A stretch of DNA of 64,000 nucleotides, from contig NZ_JAZAQL010000003.1 of the NCBI RefSeq assembly GCF_037081675.1, forward strand, positions 372,001-436,000, in the 5' to 3' direction. Below are positions 8,183-17,913 of the stretch, piece by piece (position 1 is the stretch's first letter; the number at the start of each line of letters is the position of its first letter). A program made the translations under genes and the position numbers. Source of the DNA: Halorubellus litoreus (GTDB lineage Archaea; Halobacteriota; Halobacteria; Halobacteriales; Natrialbaceae). The notes beneath the pieces are model-generated. The model was not told the DNA's origin. It searched no databases and saw only the letters and a list, made by a program, of their open reading frames with translations.

Positions 8183-8824
8183 TCAGTCGTCGGCCGGCGC
8201 GGCGTTCTCGCGGTCGTCGCGACCCGACGTCCGGTTGGCGAACGATGGGAGCCAGTTCGGGACGACGCGTTGCTTCGAGCGTCGACCGAGCTCCTGCTGG
8301 CCGTACTGGAGCACGATCTCGGCGGCGAAGAGCGCGAGGAACGCCGTCGCCCAGATCGGTCCGGCGACGACCGACAGTAACGGCGCGTTCGCGGCGGCGA
8401 GGCCGACGGTCGCGATGCCGACGACGCCGATGACCATGTACCGGAACTGCCAGGATCCGCCGCGTGCGGTCGTCACGTTCAGGTACGGGTCGAGGTCGCG
8501 AGCGCGCTCTGCGAGCCGTATCTCCTTGCCCTGTCGCTCGTACTCGACGATGTCGTGTCGTTCGAGCATCGGGAGGTGCGTCTGGTGGAGCGACGCGTAC
8601 ACGCTGTCTCGCGCGCCTCGTGGCGGCGGCGACTCGCCGGTCTCGGCTTCCGCGATCGTCTCGCTCAGCGAACGCAACGTTACGGGCGCGTTGCCGCTCC
8701 GTAGCTCCTCCAGCGCGAGCGTGCGACGTTCGTTCCGGAGGACGTTGTGGATGTCGTTCGGACTCAGGCGTGGTGCCGGCTCCGGCTCTGTTCCCCTCGT
8801 CGACGCTTCCAGCTGTGTTGCCAC
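8183..8824 (-). CDS. Membrane-anchored winged-helix protein (DUF7344-like)
   Basis: 213 residues. Residues about 20-115 form a winged-helix domain (LSPNDIHNVLRNERRTLALEEL ... SVYASLHQTHLPMLERHDIVEYERQGKEIRL), a pattern shared with haloarchaeal DUF7344 proteins. Two transmembrane helices follow (about 130-172) and a polar tail. GTG start at 8822-8824 with GGAAGGT just upstream. It may be a membrane-tethered regulator; DNA binding and targets are not shown. The AT-rich stretch 8840-8960 upstream probably holds its promoter. Confidence 0.75.
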   Translation of the reverse strand: MATQLEASTRGTEPEPAPRLSPNDIHNVLRNERRTLALEELRSGNAPVTLRSLSETIAEAETGESPPPRGARDSVYASLHQTHLPMLERHDIVEYERQGKEIRLAERARDLDPYLNVTTARGGSWQFRYMVIGVVGIATVGLAAANAPLLSVVAGPIWATAFLALFAAEIVLQYGQQELGRRSKQRVVPNWLPSFANRTSGRDDRENAAPADD

Positions 8825-8992
8825 GGTTACCTTCCTCTACACCATGCTAGGCTACTACTACCACAACTGTTCGCGTTTAGCAGTACGGGTGTTTATTACG
8901 TGGCTGATACAGGTATATTCTGAACGTACGTCGAACGTATCAATAGGTAATAAAACGTTAGTAAATGGATTCCTTCTCGTCGGTGCTGGCGG
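8825..8992. promoter_or_regulatory. AT-rich intergenic region with promoter elements
   Basis: About 170 bases, clearly richer in A+T than the flanks. Minus-strand TATA-like elements are seen around 8888-8898 (CGTAATAAACA) and 8918-8930. It separates the end of the DUF58 operon from the winged-helix gene, so it most likely drives the latter. Confidence 0.4.
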
Positions 8993-10561
8993 TCACCCGC
9001 GGAGCGTGCTCATCAGCCCGAGCGTCGCGACCACCAGTAACGCCAATCCCAGGAGGCCAGGGCCGTCGATACCGCCACCGGCGGCGAGCCGGCTCGACGC
9101 CCACAGCGCGACGAACGCCCCGCCTACCAGGAGAGCGCCGACGGTCGCACTCCCCGCGGCGTGCAGGACCTCCACGACGCGCGACGTCGTCCCGTCCAAC
9201 TCCGCCGTCACGTCGACGCCGTAGTTCCCGACGTCCCACACGACCATCGAGGCGACGACCGCCGCGAACGTCGCGAGCGCGTACTCGCCGTCCCAGACGC
9301 CCGCCGCGATCGCGACGAGGAGCACGCCACCGGCGGCGACGCTCGGCGCGGCCGTCCGATTCGGGATGAACCCGAACCCGGCCGCCGTCGTCAACGCACT
9401 CAACGCCGTCGTCGTCCCCAGCACGAGCGCGATGAGGACCGCGAGCGCCAGCGCCTCCACGCCCAGCATCTCGACGCCGGCGTCGACCATCCCCGATATC
9501 GGCCCGATTCGAAGCCGGGACAGCACCAGCTCCGGTCGGAGGACGCCGACCGCGAGCAGGACGGCACCGCCGGGCGTCGTCGTCGCCAGGAGCCGGAGGA
9601 CGCCCCGGCCGTCGACGTTCGCGACGCGACGCACACCGACCGCGACCGCCGACGCCGAGAGCGCACCCAGCGCCAGGACCGCGAGCGCCCGACGCAGGAA
9701 CGGGACGTCGACGACCGCGGCGAGCACGCCCTCGACGCCAACGTCCGCGAGCACGTCGTGGAGCGCGTCCGCCGGCCACGCCGTCAGTACCACCGCGAGG
9801 AACAGCGCGGTGACGCCACCGCGAACGAGCCACGAGCGCGCACGACCGACGCGCCGCGCGACCGCACCCCGTTGCGCTCTCCCGACGAGGTTCACGACCG
9901 GGAGCGTCCGGAGCGCCACCGCGACCGAGAGCGCCGCCGAGCCCGCGAGCGCGAGGAACCCGCCGACGTTCGCGTTCGGCCCCTGCGGCGCGAGGAGCGC
10001 CGTCGTGCCCTCCCCGAGCGCCGACCCGACCGCGTCCACCGCTTCGCCGCCACCACCGACCGCGCCGACGGCCGCGACGACGACGACCACGCCCGGGAGG
10101 CCCGTCGCCGCCGCGGCCTGCGCGACCGTCCGCGCCCACTGCCCGTCACCGAGCGACCCCGGTATCGCCGCGGTCGCCCCCAGACCAGCGACGAGCGCGC
10201 CGACCGCGAAGACGGCGGGCCCCACGGTCAACGGCACGCTCGGGTCCGATAGCGGGCGCGAGAGCGCGTACGCCGTCGCGACGACGCCGACCGCGACGCC
10301 GACGCTCCCCGCCGCCATCCACAGCGGCGAATCCCTGTTACAGAGCGTCGACGCCACCGCGAGCGACGCCCCCGCAGCCAGCCCGACGACCGCCAGCTCG
10401 AGGACGCCGAGCGCCCACCCGACCGCCAGCACGACGCTCGCCGTCGTCCCGAGCACGACCGCGCCGCTCACCGCCGTCGCCGCCACCGCCTCCGTCACCA
10501 GCCGACGCCCCGACCCCGCCGCCCCGGCGACCGAACTCGGCATGCGGTCGTCGCCCGCCAT
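8993..10561 (-). CDS. Polytopic membrane protein (DUF7519-like), last gene of the DUF58 operon
   Basis: 522 residues, almost wholly hydrophobic, with roughly 14 transmembrane segments and few charged loops (one basic loop: VNLVGRAQRGAVARRVGRARSWL). It directly abuts the DUF58 gene: its ATG ends at 10559 and the DUF58 stop begins at 10562-10564. In haloarchaea a membrane protein of this kind (I believe DUF7519) commonly ends this operon. Role unknown; probably a membrane partner of the DUF58/transglutaminase system. Confidence 0.75.
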   Translation of the reverse strand: MAGDDRMPSSVAGAAGSGRRLVTEAVAATAVSGAVVLGTTASVVLAVGWALGVLELAVVGLAAGASLAVASTLCNRDSPLWMAAGSVGVAVGVVATAYALSRPLSDPSVPLTVGPAVFAVGALVAGLGATAAIPGSLGDGQWARTVAQAAAATGLPGVVVVVAAVGAVGGGGEAVDAVGSALGEGTTALLAPQGPNANVGGFLALAGSAALSVAVALRTLPVVNLVGRAQRGAVARRVGRARSWLVRGGVTALFLAVVLTAWPADALHDVLADVGVEGVLAAVVDVPFLRRALAVLALGALSASAVAVGVRRVANVDGRGVLRLLATTTPGGAVLLAVGVLRPELVLSRLRIGPISGMVDAGVEMLGVEALALAVLIALVLGTTTALSALTTAAGFGFIPNRTAAPSVAAGGVLLVAIAAGVWDGEYALATFAAVVASMVVWDVGNYGVDVTAELDGTTSRVVEVLHAAGSATVGALLVGGAFVALWASSRLAAGGGIDGPGLLGLALLVVATLGLMSTLRG

Positions 10562-11971
10562 CTACCGCACCTCCCTGAACGCCGGTGCGAGCGCCAACGG
10601 CAGCGGATCCGAGAGCGACCAGTCCACGACGTGCGCGCCGGTCTCCCGGAGGCGACGCACGCGCTCCGTCCGCGTCACCCGCGTCACGCGTCCACCGAGC
10701 GTCTCCCCGTCCGTCACGTCCGGCGACACCACGGTCACCGCGTGCCCGTGCCCCGCGAGCGTCTCCGCCACCGTCACCGGGAACTCGTCGAGCGCCGGCG
10801 TCACGAACAGCACCTGCGTGTGGCGGTCGAGGTACGCGCGCAGCCGTCGCGTCGCCGCGTCCGCGTCGTCGACCCCGCCGTCCGGGGACGCCGACGCCGC
10901 CACCGACGCCCGCCCGTCGTCCGCAGCCGGCGACTCGCTCGGCGACGACCGTCGGTCGCTCCCGCCCCCGCGAGTCGACGCCGCGGCCGCAGCGACCGAC
11001 GGGTCGCCCTCCGCGACCGCCGAACACACCGCCGACACGTGCGCGCGGAACGAATCCCCGCCCGACGGCTCCAGGACCGACGGCGACCCGGCGCCGCGCG
11101 TCCCAGGCAACGAGAGCCCGAACACGCCGATACCGACCTCGTGGCCCTCGTCGAGCAACACGCCAGTGAGGAGCTCCGCCGCGTACGACGACAGTTCGCG
11201 CGAACTCGGGTACTCCGGCCCGCAGGACACCGCGACCGACTCGCGGGCGTCCACCACGACCATCACCCTGGCGGCCTCCTGCACGCGGTAGTCGATGGTC
11301 GTCAGCTCGCCGGTCTTCGCGAGCCGCCGCCAGTCGATGCGGTTCATCGGGTCGCCGCGCCGGTAGTTCCGCGTCGAATGGAACTCGATACCCGCCCCAC
11401 CCGTCTGCGTCGGGATGGACCCGACGAACTGCATCGTCTGGTCCCGAACCGGCGCGTCCTCGACGTGCACGCGACAGAACATCCCCGAATCACCAGACGG
11501 CGTCACGTCCGCGCTCGACACCGCCGCGGCGCTCAGGCTCCGGGCTCGAAGCGACACGTCGCCGAACTCGTGCGCGCCCCGCTGCGCGACCAGCTCGTAC
11601 GTCACCTCGTGGGTCTCCCCCGGACGCAACCCGAACACCGCTTCCGGACTCCCGGACACCGCCTCGACGCCACCGGGGACGTCGTCCACGAGCCTCAGGT
11701 CCGGGAGCGCGCGGTCGCTCTCGTTCGTCACCGCGACCGTCACCGTCACGTGCTCGCCGGGGAACGGCGTGTCCGACGACAGCGACCGCTCGACGCGTAC
11801 CGCCCGCGAGACGTCCGGGACCGACGACAGCGCCCCGTACGCCAGGTACCCGAGCGGGAGCGCCGCCGCGACGAACAGCACGCGGTCGCCCGTCCACAAC
11901 GCCACCGCGACCAGGAGCGCCGCCGGCGCCACCGCCGTCCGCCACCGCGGCTCGTGGCGACTCTCGCTCAC
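10562..11971 (-). CDS. DUF58 domain protein
   Basis: 469 residues. Two N-terminal membrane helices (about 12-45) are followed by a beta-sandwich domain (about 55-170) and then the DUF58 core with its hallmark YRRGDPMNRIDWRRLAKTGEL near residue 205 and a vWA-like fold (VMVVVDARESVAV). A Ser/Asp-rich linker (about 320-370) interrupts the C-terminal half. DUF58 proteins partner with MoxR-type AAA ATPases and a transglutaminase-like membrane protein in envelope systems. It overlaps the upstream DUF7269-like gene by 4 bases (11968-11971). Confidence 0.9.
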   Translation of the reverse strand: MSESRHEPRWRTAVAPAALLVAVALWTGDRVLFVAAALPLGYLAYGALSSVPDVSRAVRVERSLSSDTPFPGEHVTVTVAVTNESDRALPDLRLVDDVPGGVEAVSGSPEAVFGLRPGETHEVTYELVAQRGAHEFGDVSLRARSLSAAAVSSADVTPSGDSGMFCRVHVEDAPVRDQTMQFVGSIPTQTGGAGIEFHSTRNYRRGDPMNRIDWRRLAKTGELTTIDYRVQEAARVMVVVDARESVAVSCGPEYPSSRELSSYAAELLTGVLLDEGHEVGIGVFGLSLPGTRGAGSPSVLEPSGGDSFRAHVSAVCSAVAEGDPSVAAAAASTRGGGSDRRSSPSESPAADDGRASVAASASPDGGVDDADAATRRLRAYLDRHTQVLFVTPALDEFPVTVAETLAGHGHAVTVVSPDVTDGETLGGRVTRVTRTERVRRLRETGAHVVDWSLSDPLPLALAPAFREVR

Positions 11972-12777
11972 GACGCCACCTCCGACCCGTCCGTCGAACG
12001 AGCGCCGTCGCGACCCCGGTCGCCGTCGCGCTCGTTGCTTCCGTCGCGTCCCCCTTCGTTGTCGCCGTCACTCGCCGCCCGCGACTCGCCACGGTCCGAG
12101 CCCTCGTCCGTCCGGTCGGCCTCGTCGACCGCCGAACCCTCCGCCTGCCGCTCGATGACGTCGACGACGCGCTCGACGCGCCGGCGGAACGCACGCGCCG
12201 GATACAGCCACGCGTACACCCGCCGCCACAGCGACACCCCCGGCGCCTCCGGGCCACCGAGGAACGACGCCGCGACGCGGTCGTCGGTCCACGTCCCCGA
12301 CTCCACCTCGGCGCGCGCCGCGTTCGGCGCGACGCCACGAGCAGCGCGTACCGCGACCGCCGCGGTCTCCAGGTCCTCGCGGACCCGGTCGGCCTCCCAC
12401 GCGTCCGCGTTCGGGTCCGCCTCCAGTTGCGCGACCGTTCGCGCCACCGCGTAGTCGAACGCCCGCCCGGGCCGCTCCGGGTCGAAGTCCACCGTCACCG
12501 CGTCCAGGTCGGCCGTCGCATCGTCGTCGTCGCGAACCAGCCGCTCGACGGTCCCGTCGTCCGACCGCCAGAACCGATAGACGGCGTACGCGAACACCAC
12601 GAGCGACAACACGAGGACGACGACCCACGGTTCGACCGCCGACTCGACCTCGTTCGCGGCAGCCGTCACCGACGCCGGGAGGAGGTCGGGCGCGAACGCC
12701 GCCACCAGCGCAACCGCGAACGCGACCGCGCCGACCGCGCCGACGACCTCGCGGACCGACGGACTGCGGAGGCTCAC
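11968..12777 (-). CDS. DUF7269-like membrane protein of the DUF58 operon
   Basis: 269 residues. Two membrane segments (about 10-33 and 48-68) are followed by a helical cytoplasmic domain (about 90-215, with ARTVAQLEADPNADAWEADRVREDL) and a very acidic, Asp/Ser/Arg-rich disordered tail of about 50 residues. It overlaps both neighbours by 4 bases, a sign of tight translational coupling. The family name is my recollection of this position in haloarchaeal operons; the function is unknown. Confidence 0.8.
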   Translation of the reverse strand: MSLRSPSVREVVGAVGAVAFAVALVAAFAPDLLPASVTAAANEVESAVEPWVVVLVLSLVVFAYAVYRFWRSDDGTVERLVRDDDDATADLDAVTVDFDPERPGRAFDYAVARTVAQLEADPNADAWEADRVREDLETAAVAVRAARGVAPNAARAEVESGTWTDDRVAASFLGGPEAPGVSLWRRVYAWLYPARAFRRRVERVVDVIERQAEGSAVDEADRTDEGSDRGESRAASDGDNEGGRDGSNERDGDRGRDGARSTDGSEVAS

Positions 12778-15700
12778 GCCCCCACCCCCTCGTCGCCGAA
12801 CCCGTCATCGGCCGCATCCTCCCCACCAGTGCCATCCCCGCCGGCGGTCCCGTCGCCGTCGACAGCAGCGTCGCCGACAGCACCGCCGTCCACGCCAGCC
12901 GTCGACTCGAGCGATTCGGCCGCCGACCGCGCCCGCTCGACGTCCTCGTCGCTCGCGCCCGACGGCCCGTACACCGCTCGCTCGTACGCGTCCGTCAACG
13001 TCCGCACCGGCTCGTCGGGCAGCCCACGCTCCAGCGCCAACCGACCGATCTCCGCTGGCGTTCGCTTGCTGAGCCGCGACGGCGACACGAGCGACACCAG
13101 CACCAGCCACGCCTCGACGAGCGACCGCGGCGTCGACCCGTCGGCTCCTCCAGTTCTCGACACCCCGCCCGCACCCGGCGACCCGACCGAATCCCGCGTC
13201 GCGTCACCGCGCAACCCGCGGAGCGCCGCGACGACCGCTGCGAGCACGCCCGTCACCCACGCGACGACGCGACGCCACGCCGCAGCGAGCGCCCGCGCCG
13301 GCGACGCCACCAGCCGCTCCACTGCGTCCCGAACGACCGCCGGGAGCGACGGCAACCACGCGACGAACGCGTCCACGCGGTCCGCTATCGCGAACAGCGC
13401 GTTCATCGCCGCAGCCACCGCCGCGCTCGCGTACCGCCGTAGTGCACGCACCGCCCGCGCCGCGCGACTCCGCTCGAAGACCGACCCGACGACGACCACG
13501 ACCGCGAGCACGCCAACCGCGAGCACGCCGAACGCGTTCAGGAACAACCAGTCGAGGCGCGCCGCTCCCGACGCACCCATCGTCGACGCCAGCACCGTCG
13601 CCGCGTTCCCCATCGGGAGCCGCACCTCCGCCCGCCCGTCCGCGCCGGTCGTCGTCGCGTTCGCGCCCTCGGCGTCCGCGAGCGTCGCGTTCGCGCCACG
13701 GACCACGCGAACCGTCGCGTCCGCCACCGGCGCCCCAGCGTCCGTCACGTTCACAGACATCGGCGTCCCCGGGAGCGCCACCAGGTACGCGGGCGTCGTC
13801 GACACGTTCGGCTCGAACAGGTCCACGTCCTCGGTCGTCGACAGCGACCCCAGGGTCGCCGACACCGTCACGTTCCCCGTCGCGTTCGCCGGCACCGACA
13901 GTTCGACGAGCCCCGACCGGTCCGTCTCCCCCATCGCGCGCCCGTCGACGCGCACCGTCGCCCCCGCGACCGACTCCTCGGCCGCCCGCACCGCCGCAAC
14001 GACGTCCTCGCCCGGCGACAGCGGGTCCTCGAACGACAGCGTCGCGTTCGTCACCACGTCCTTCGTCGCCGCCCCCGAGACGACGCCGCGCTCCACGCGG
14101 ACCGTCACCGTCCCGGACGCGTCCGTCGGCACCGCCACGGTCGCCATCCCCGCCGCGTCCGTCCGCGCGACGCGCTCGCCGTCCAGGCGGACCGTCGCGT
14201 TCCCCAGCGCCGCGCCGTCGTAGATCGCCGTCACGCGCAGGTCACCGCCCGGAACCGCACTGCCGGCAGCGGTCACCGACGCCGTCGTCACCAGCTCCAC
14301 GACCGCCGAATCCGACACCGCGCCGCGCTCGGCCGCCACCGTCACCTCGCTCGCGTCCGCCGGCAACGAGAGCCGCACCCACCCCGACTCGTTGGTCACC
14401 CCGACGCGCTCGCCGTCGCGACGCACCGTCGCGTCCGCCACCGGCCGTCCCTCGATACTCACCTGCATCCACACCGTCGCCCCCAGCGTCGGTTCGTCCG
14501 CCAACGCGAACGTCATGTCCGCCGACAGCGAGAACTCGCGCGTCGCCGTATCGTTGTCCGGCGTCCCGGGGTCGTCACCCGGTCTCCTCGCCGAACTCGC
14601 CACGTCGCTCCCGGCGACACCGCTCGCGAACGCGCTCGCTGAAACCGCATCCACGTCGAACCGCACCGACTGCGCCCGCCCGCCGCTGGGCGGTCCCGGG
14701 ACCGAGTCCCTCGCTCCTGTCGCCGCCCCGCCACTCGCCGCGCGCACCGATTCGTTCACGTTCTCGACGCGCACCGTCAGGTTCCGCGCGTACGGCACCG
14801 TCCCGACGACCTCGCCGTCGTAATCCGTCGTCCCGACGTACTCGCCGTTGAAGAACACCGTCGCGAACGACACCGGCTCACCGTCCCGGGTCACCGTCAC
14901 CGTCACGTCGATACCCGGCGCAGCGGACCGATTCAGCGAGACGTTCACCGACCGCGGGCCATCCGTCTCCGAGGGCGACCCGTCGCCCGACCCGTCACCG
15001 TCACCACCGCTCCCGTCACCATCCGAGCCATCGGTGCCGTTCGTCGACCCACCGTCCGTTCCGTTCCCGCCCGATCCGCCTGCAGTCGATCCGTTCCCCG
15101 ACGGCTCGAACGAGGACGCGTTCACCGACTCGCTCAGCTCCGACTCGGCGAACGACTCCCGGACCGCGGACTCGTTCGCGACCGCGGAATCCGCCGCCTC
15201 GCGTCCCGCCGCCGGCGTCGGATCGAACCGAACCCACCCGACGCCCTCGAAGTACGCCTCCACCCACGCGTGCGCCTTCGACCCCGTCACGGCGTACGTC
15301 TCCTCGCCGATCTCGGTCCCCGGCGCGTACCCGACGACGTACCGCGCCGGGATGCCCTGCGACCGGAGCATCACCGCCATGCTCGACGCGAAGTACTGAC
15401 AGTACCCCGCGTCCATCTCGAAGAGGAACTGGCGCGTCACCGGCCGACTCGGGTCCGTCGTCGCGTTCAACGAGTAGTCCTTGTTCGCCTCCAACCACGC
15501 CTCGATGGCCTTCGCCTCCGCGTACGGATTCGTCGCGTCCGCCGTCACCTCGTCCGCGAGGTCGACGACGCGGTCCGAGACGTTGTCGTCCACGTCCAGG
15601 TACGTGCGTTCGATAGCGGACGGATAATCGTAGCCGGAGTCCGAGAGCACCGACGCGTCGCGCGTCGGCCGCACCGCCGTCACCGTGAACGACTGGTTCG

Positions 15701-16325
15701 CGGACAGCGACTCTCGCGGCACGATACCGCCGGTGTCGCGGACCGATAGCGGCGTCGGCCCCTCGACGCTCGTCGGCTTCCACGGCACCGGCACCGCGTA
15801 CGCCGACGTGTTCAGCGTCACTCGCGCAGTGATGCGGTCTCCCGGCGGGGTCGTGCCCGGGACCGCCCCCGAGAACGACGTGCGCGCGTCGTCGCGCGAC
15901 CACCCGAACCCGTCGAACGACTGGTACGCGCCGACGCGATAGTACGAGTTCGACGGCGCCTGCACGACGAACTGGATGCCGCCGGACTGGCGACTGAAGT
16001 TCGCGAGCGACTGCGCGCCACCGACCTGGTAGTTCTTCGGGGAGCCGACGACGTTCGGCGGCGACGACGCCCCCTGACTCGCCGCATCGCTGGCCGCATC
16101 GCTCGCGTTCTCCGGCGTCGAGCCTCCGCTCCCGTTCTGAAGCGCCTTCGCAACGTCGCCGTTCGCGAAGGTCGACGCGTTCACCGCCGGACCGTCCTCG
16201 AACGGGGACCCGACGGACGGCGCGATGGCGCCGGCGAGGACGAGCGCCAGTGCGCACCCGACGACCACGACGACCTGTCCGACTCGTCGTCCAGCGCCGT
16301 CAGCGTCCGCGCTCGTCCCTGTCAT
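12774..16325 (-). CDS. Transglutaminase-like membrane protein with DUF4129 tail
   Basis: 1183 residues; first gene of the four-gene operon. Order: an N-terminal membrane helix (about 15-37); a polar region; a transglutaminase core whose triad is visible as Cys309 (YCQYF), His352 (AHAWVE) and Asp368 (FDPTP); a Gly/Ser/Asp linker (about 405-450); five or more Ig-like repeats of the type 'ATV-x-DGE-x-VG-x-T-x3-G' (about 455-860); a membrane helix (about 905-930); and a DUF4129-type C-terminus (SLVEAWLVLV ... LTDAYERAVYG). The protease-like fold would face outside. The family usually works with DUF58 and MoxR. I start at ATG 16323-16325 because the frame further upstream runs over the promoter. 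Confidence 0.88.
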   Translation of the reverse strand: MTGTSADADGAGRRVGQVVVVVGCALALVLAGAIAPSVGSPFEDGPAVNASTFANGDVAKALQNGSGGSTPENASDAASDAASQGASSPPNVVGSPKNYQVGGAQSLANFSRQSGGIQFVVQAPSNSYYRVGAYQSFDGFGWSRDDARTSFSGAVPGTTPPGDRITARVTLNTSAYAVPVPWKPTSVEGPTPLSVRDTGGIVPRESLSANQSFTVTAVRPTRDASVLSDSGYDYPSAIERTYLDVDDNVSDRVVDLADEVTADATNPYAEAKAIEAWLEANKDYSLNATTDPSRPVTRQFLFEMDAGYCQYFASSMAVMLRSQGIPARYVVGYAPGTEIGEETYAVTGSKAHAWVEAYFEGVGWVRFDPTPAAGREAADSAVANESAVRESFAESELSESVNASSFEPSGNGSTAGGSGGNGTDGGSTNGTDGSDGDGSGGDGDGSGDGSPSETDGPRSVNVSLNRSAAPGIDVTVTVTRDGEPVSFATVFFNGEYVGTTDYDGEVVGTVPYARNLTVRVENVNESVRAASGGAATGARDSVPGPPSGGRAQSVRFDVDAVSASAFASGVAGSDVASSARRPGDDPGTPDNDTATREFSLSADMTFALADEPTLGATVWMQVSIEGRPVADATVRRDGERVGVTNESGWVRLSLPADASEVTVAAERGAVSDSAVVELVTTASVTAAGSAVPGGDLRVTAIYDGAALGNATVRLDGERVARTDAAGMATVAVPTDASGTVTVRVERGVVSGAATKDVVTNATLSFEDPLSPGEDVVAAVRAAEESVAGATVRVDGRAMGETDRSGLVELSVPANATGNVTVSATLGSLSTTEDVDLFEPNVSTTPAYLVALPGTPMSVNVTDAGAPVADATVRVVRGANATLADAEGANATTTGADGRAEVRLPMGNAATVLASTMGASGAARLDWLFLNAFGVLAVGVLAVVVVVGSVFERSRAARAVRALRRYASAAVAAAMNALFAIADRVDAFVAWLPSLPAVVRDAVERLVASPARALAAAWRRVVAWVTGVLAAVVAALRGLRGDATRDSVGSPGAGGVSRTGGADGSTPRSLVEAWLVLVSLVSPSRLSKRTPAEIGRLALERGLPDEPVRTLTDAYERAVYGPSGASDEDVERARSAAESLESTAGVDGGAVGDAAVDGDGTAGGDGTGGEDAADDGFGDEGVGA

Positions 16326-16642
16326 TGTGGGTTCCCCAATCGCCCGACGTAGTACTTGTGTGACGTATCGGACGGGCGCGCATAAGCCCTTGGGCTGGGC
16401 CGGTGGTGTCGGACTCGTCGCGTCGCATCCCGCCCGTTGCGGTCCGGGCCGTCGTTCACTGAAACCGTGGTGACATCCAGATAACAAGAACGCGGAGTCG
16501 GTGCGTTCCACGGACAACCCGAACGCAACCGTAACAGGCCTTTGATAAGAAGGGTATACCCGGTAAAGATTGCTGATTACCATGGCCAACTGGCGGCGAC
16601 AGGTCAAAACACTCAAACCAACTGGACCCCAGAAACTACCAC
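16326..16642. other. Divergent intergenic region, transglutaminase operon / PadR
   Basis: 317 bases with no gene. A minus-strand TATA-like element (GGGCTTATGCGC, about 16378-16389) could drive the operon. On the plus strand, CCTTTGATAAG (16539-16549) and the palindrome at 16552-16561 lie ahead of padR. Confidence 0.5.
16552..16561 (+). promoter_or_regulatory. Perfect palindrome GGGTATACCC upstream of padR
   Basis: A 10-bp perfect palindrome 81 bases before the PadR start, right after an AT-rich element. PadR regulators bind inverted repeats and often control their own gene, so this is a candidate operator. Position-based inference only. Confidence 0.35.
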
Positions 16643-16936
16643 ATGCACGACCTGACCGGATTCCAGAGGGACCTGCTGTACACCATCGCCGGCCTCGACG
16701 AACCACACGGCCTCGCGATCAAGGAAGAACTCGAGAAGTACTACGAATCGGAGATCCACCACGGTCGGCTCTACCCGAACCTCGACACCCTCGTCGACAA
16801 GGGCCTCGTCGAGAAGGGCGAACTCGACCGCCGCACGAACTACTACACGCTCACCCGACGCGGCCGCCGCGAACTCGAGGACCGCCGCGACTGGGAGGAC
16901 CAGTACGTCGAACAGACCGAATCGGCCTCCGCCTGA
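16643..16936 (+). CDS. PadR-family transcriptional regulator
   Basis: 97 residues, the size of a single-domain PadR protein. The winged helix is plain: DLTGFQRDLLYTIAGL, GLAIKEELEKYY, then the wing HGRLYPNLDTLVDKGLVEKGEL and YYTLTRRGRREL. The family's usual R-x-Y-P-x-L-x2-L motif is present. It lacks the C-terminal helical dimerisation extension of longer PadR members. It lies between the divergent transglutaminase operon and a methyltransferase gene. Ligand unknown. Confidence 0.92.
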   Translation: MHDLTGFQRDLLYTIAGLDEPHGLAIKEELEKYYESEIHHGRLYPNLDTLVDKGLVEKGELDRRTNYYTLTRRGRRELEDRRDWEDQYVEQTESASA

Positions 16937-17031
16937 CGCCGCCCAACGGTCCCAGCCCGGTCCCCTCCGCACTTGATTGACTTTTCGAACACCAGTACGA
17001 CAGCACCAGCGCTCGCAGAAGCACCGCGTTC

Positions 17032-17706
17032 ATGTCGCCATGGCACGAACCTGGACTCATGGCGGCCCACGACAACCCCTTCTTCGCCGCGATATACGAC
17101 CCGGCGACCGCACTGGCGGAGGCGACCGTGCTCGCCCCACACCGGCGGTACCTCACGAACGGGCTCACCGGCCGCGTCCTCGACCTCGGCGCCGGCACCG
17201 GCGCGACCGTCCCGTTCCTCGTCGCCGCCCGCGACGCCGCCCGCCGGAACGGCGACACCCTCGACGTCCACCTCCTCGACCCAGACAAGAACATGCTCTC
17301 GCGCGCTCGCAAGTCCGCCGACGAGCACGGACTCGACGCGACCGTCGCCTGCGCCGTCGGCGAATCCCTCCCGTACCCCGACGACAGCTTCGACGTCGTC
17401 CTGTCCGCGCTCGTCGGCTGCACCATCCCGGACCTCGACGCCGCCCTGGACGAGGTCGCGCGCGTCCTCCGGCCCGGCGGCCAGTTCCGGTTCTTCGAGC
17501 ACGTCGCCGCCGACGGCCTCCAGGGCCGCATCCAGACCACGATAGACCCCGTGTGGACGCGACTCGCCGCGGGCTGCCACCTCGACCGCGACCTGGAAGG
17601 CGCCTATCGCGCACATCCCGGTCTCGACGTCGTCACCGTCGAACGACACGACGGCGTCCCCCCGGTCGCGCCGCTCGTCCGCGGCGTCGCCGTTGCCACC
17701 GACTGA
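17032..17706 (+). CDS. Class I SAM-dependent methyltransferase
   Basis: 224 residues. Motif I for SAM binding is VLDLGAGTGATVPF near residue 49, motif II is the acidic VHLLDPDKNML, and a Methyltransf_11 pattern follows (ESLPYPDDSFDVVLSALVGCTIPD, then EVARVLRPGGQFRFFEHV). The FFEH step is typical of UbiE/Coq5-like enzymes of the METTL7 type. Substrate unknown. ATG 17032 is assumed; ATG 17059 (MAAHDN) is a good alternative and would remove nine residues. Confidence 0.88.
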   Translation: MSPWHEPGLMAAHDNPFFAAIYDPATALAEATVLAPHRRYLTNGLTGRVLDLGAGTGATVPFLVAARDAARRNGDTLDVHLLDPDKNMLSRARKSADEHGLDATVACAVGESLPYPDDSFDVVLSALVGCTIPDLDAALDEVARVLRPGGQFRFFEHVAADGLQGRIQTTIDPVWTRLAAGCHLDRDLEGAYRAHPGLDVVTVERHDGVPPVAPLVRGVAVATD

Positions 17707-17913
17707 CGCGAACGACGTCACTGGACCCGACCACTCGACTCGAATATACACGAACGTGTCCTAAACTGGCCGTCGAGCGCGAACGATTCTACACCTTTAT
17801 TGTGACCAAGCGGCGACTGTCCGCTGTCAGATGACTCCGGAACGGGCGCCACGGGCACACTCGCAGACCGGTCAGACCGACGCACGAGCGCGAACATCCC
17901 CGACACCGACACC

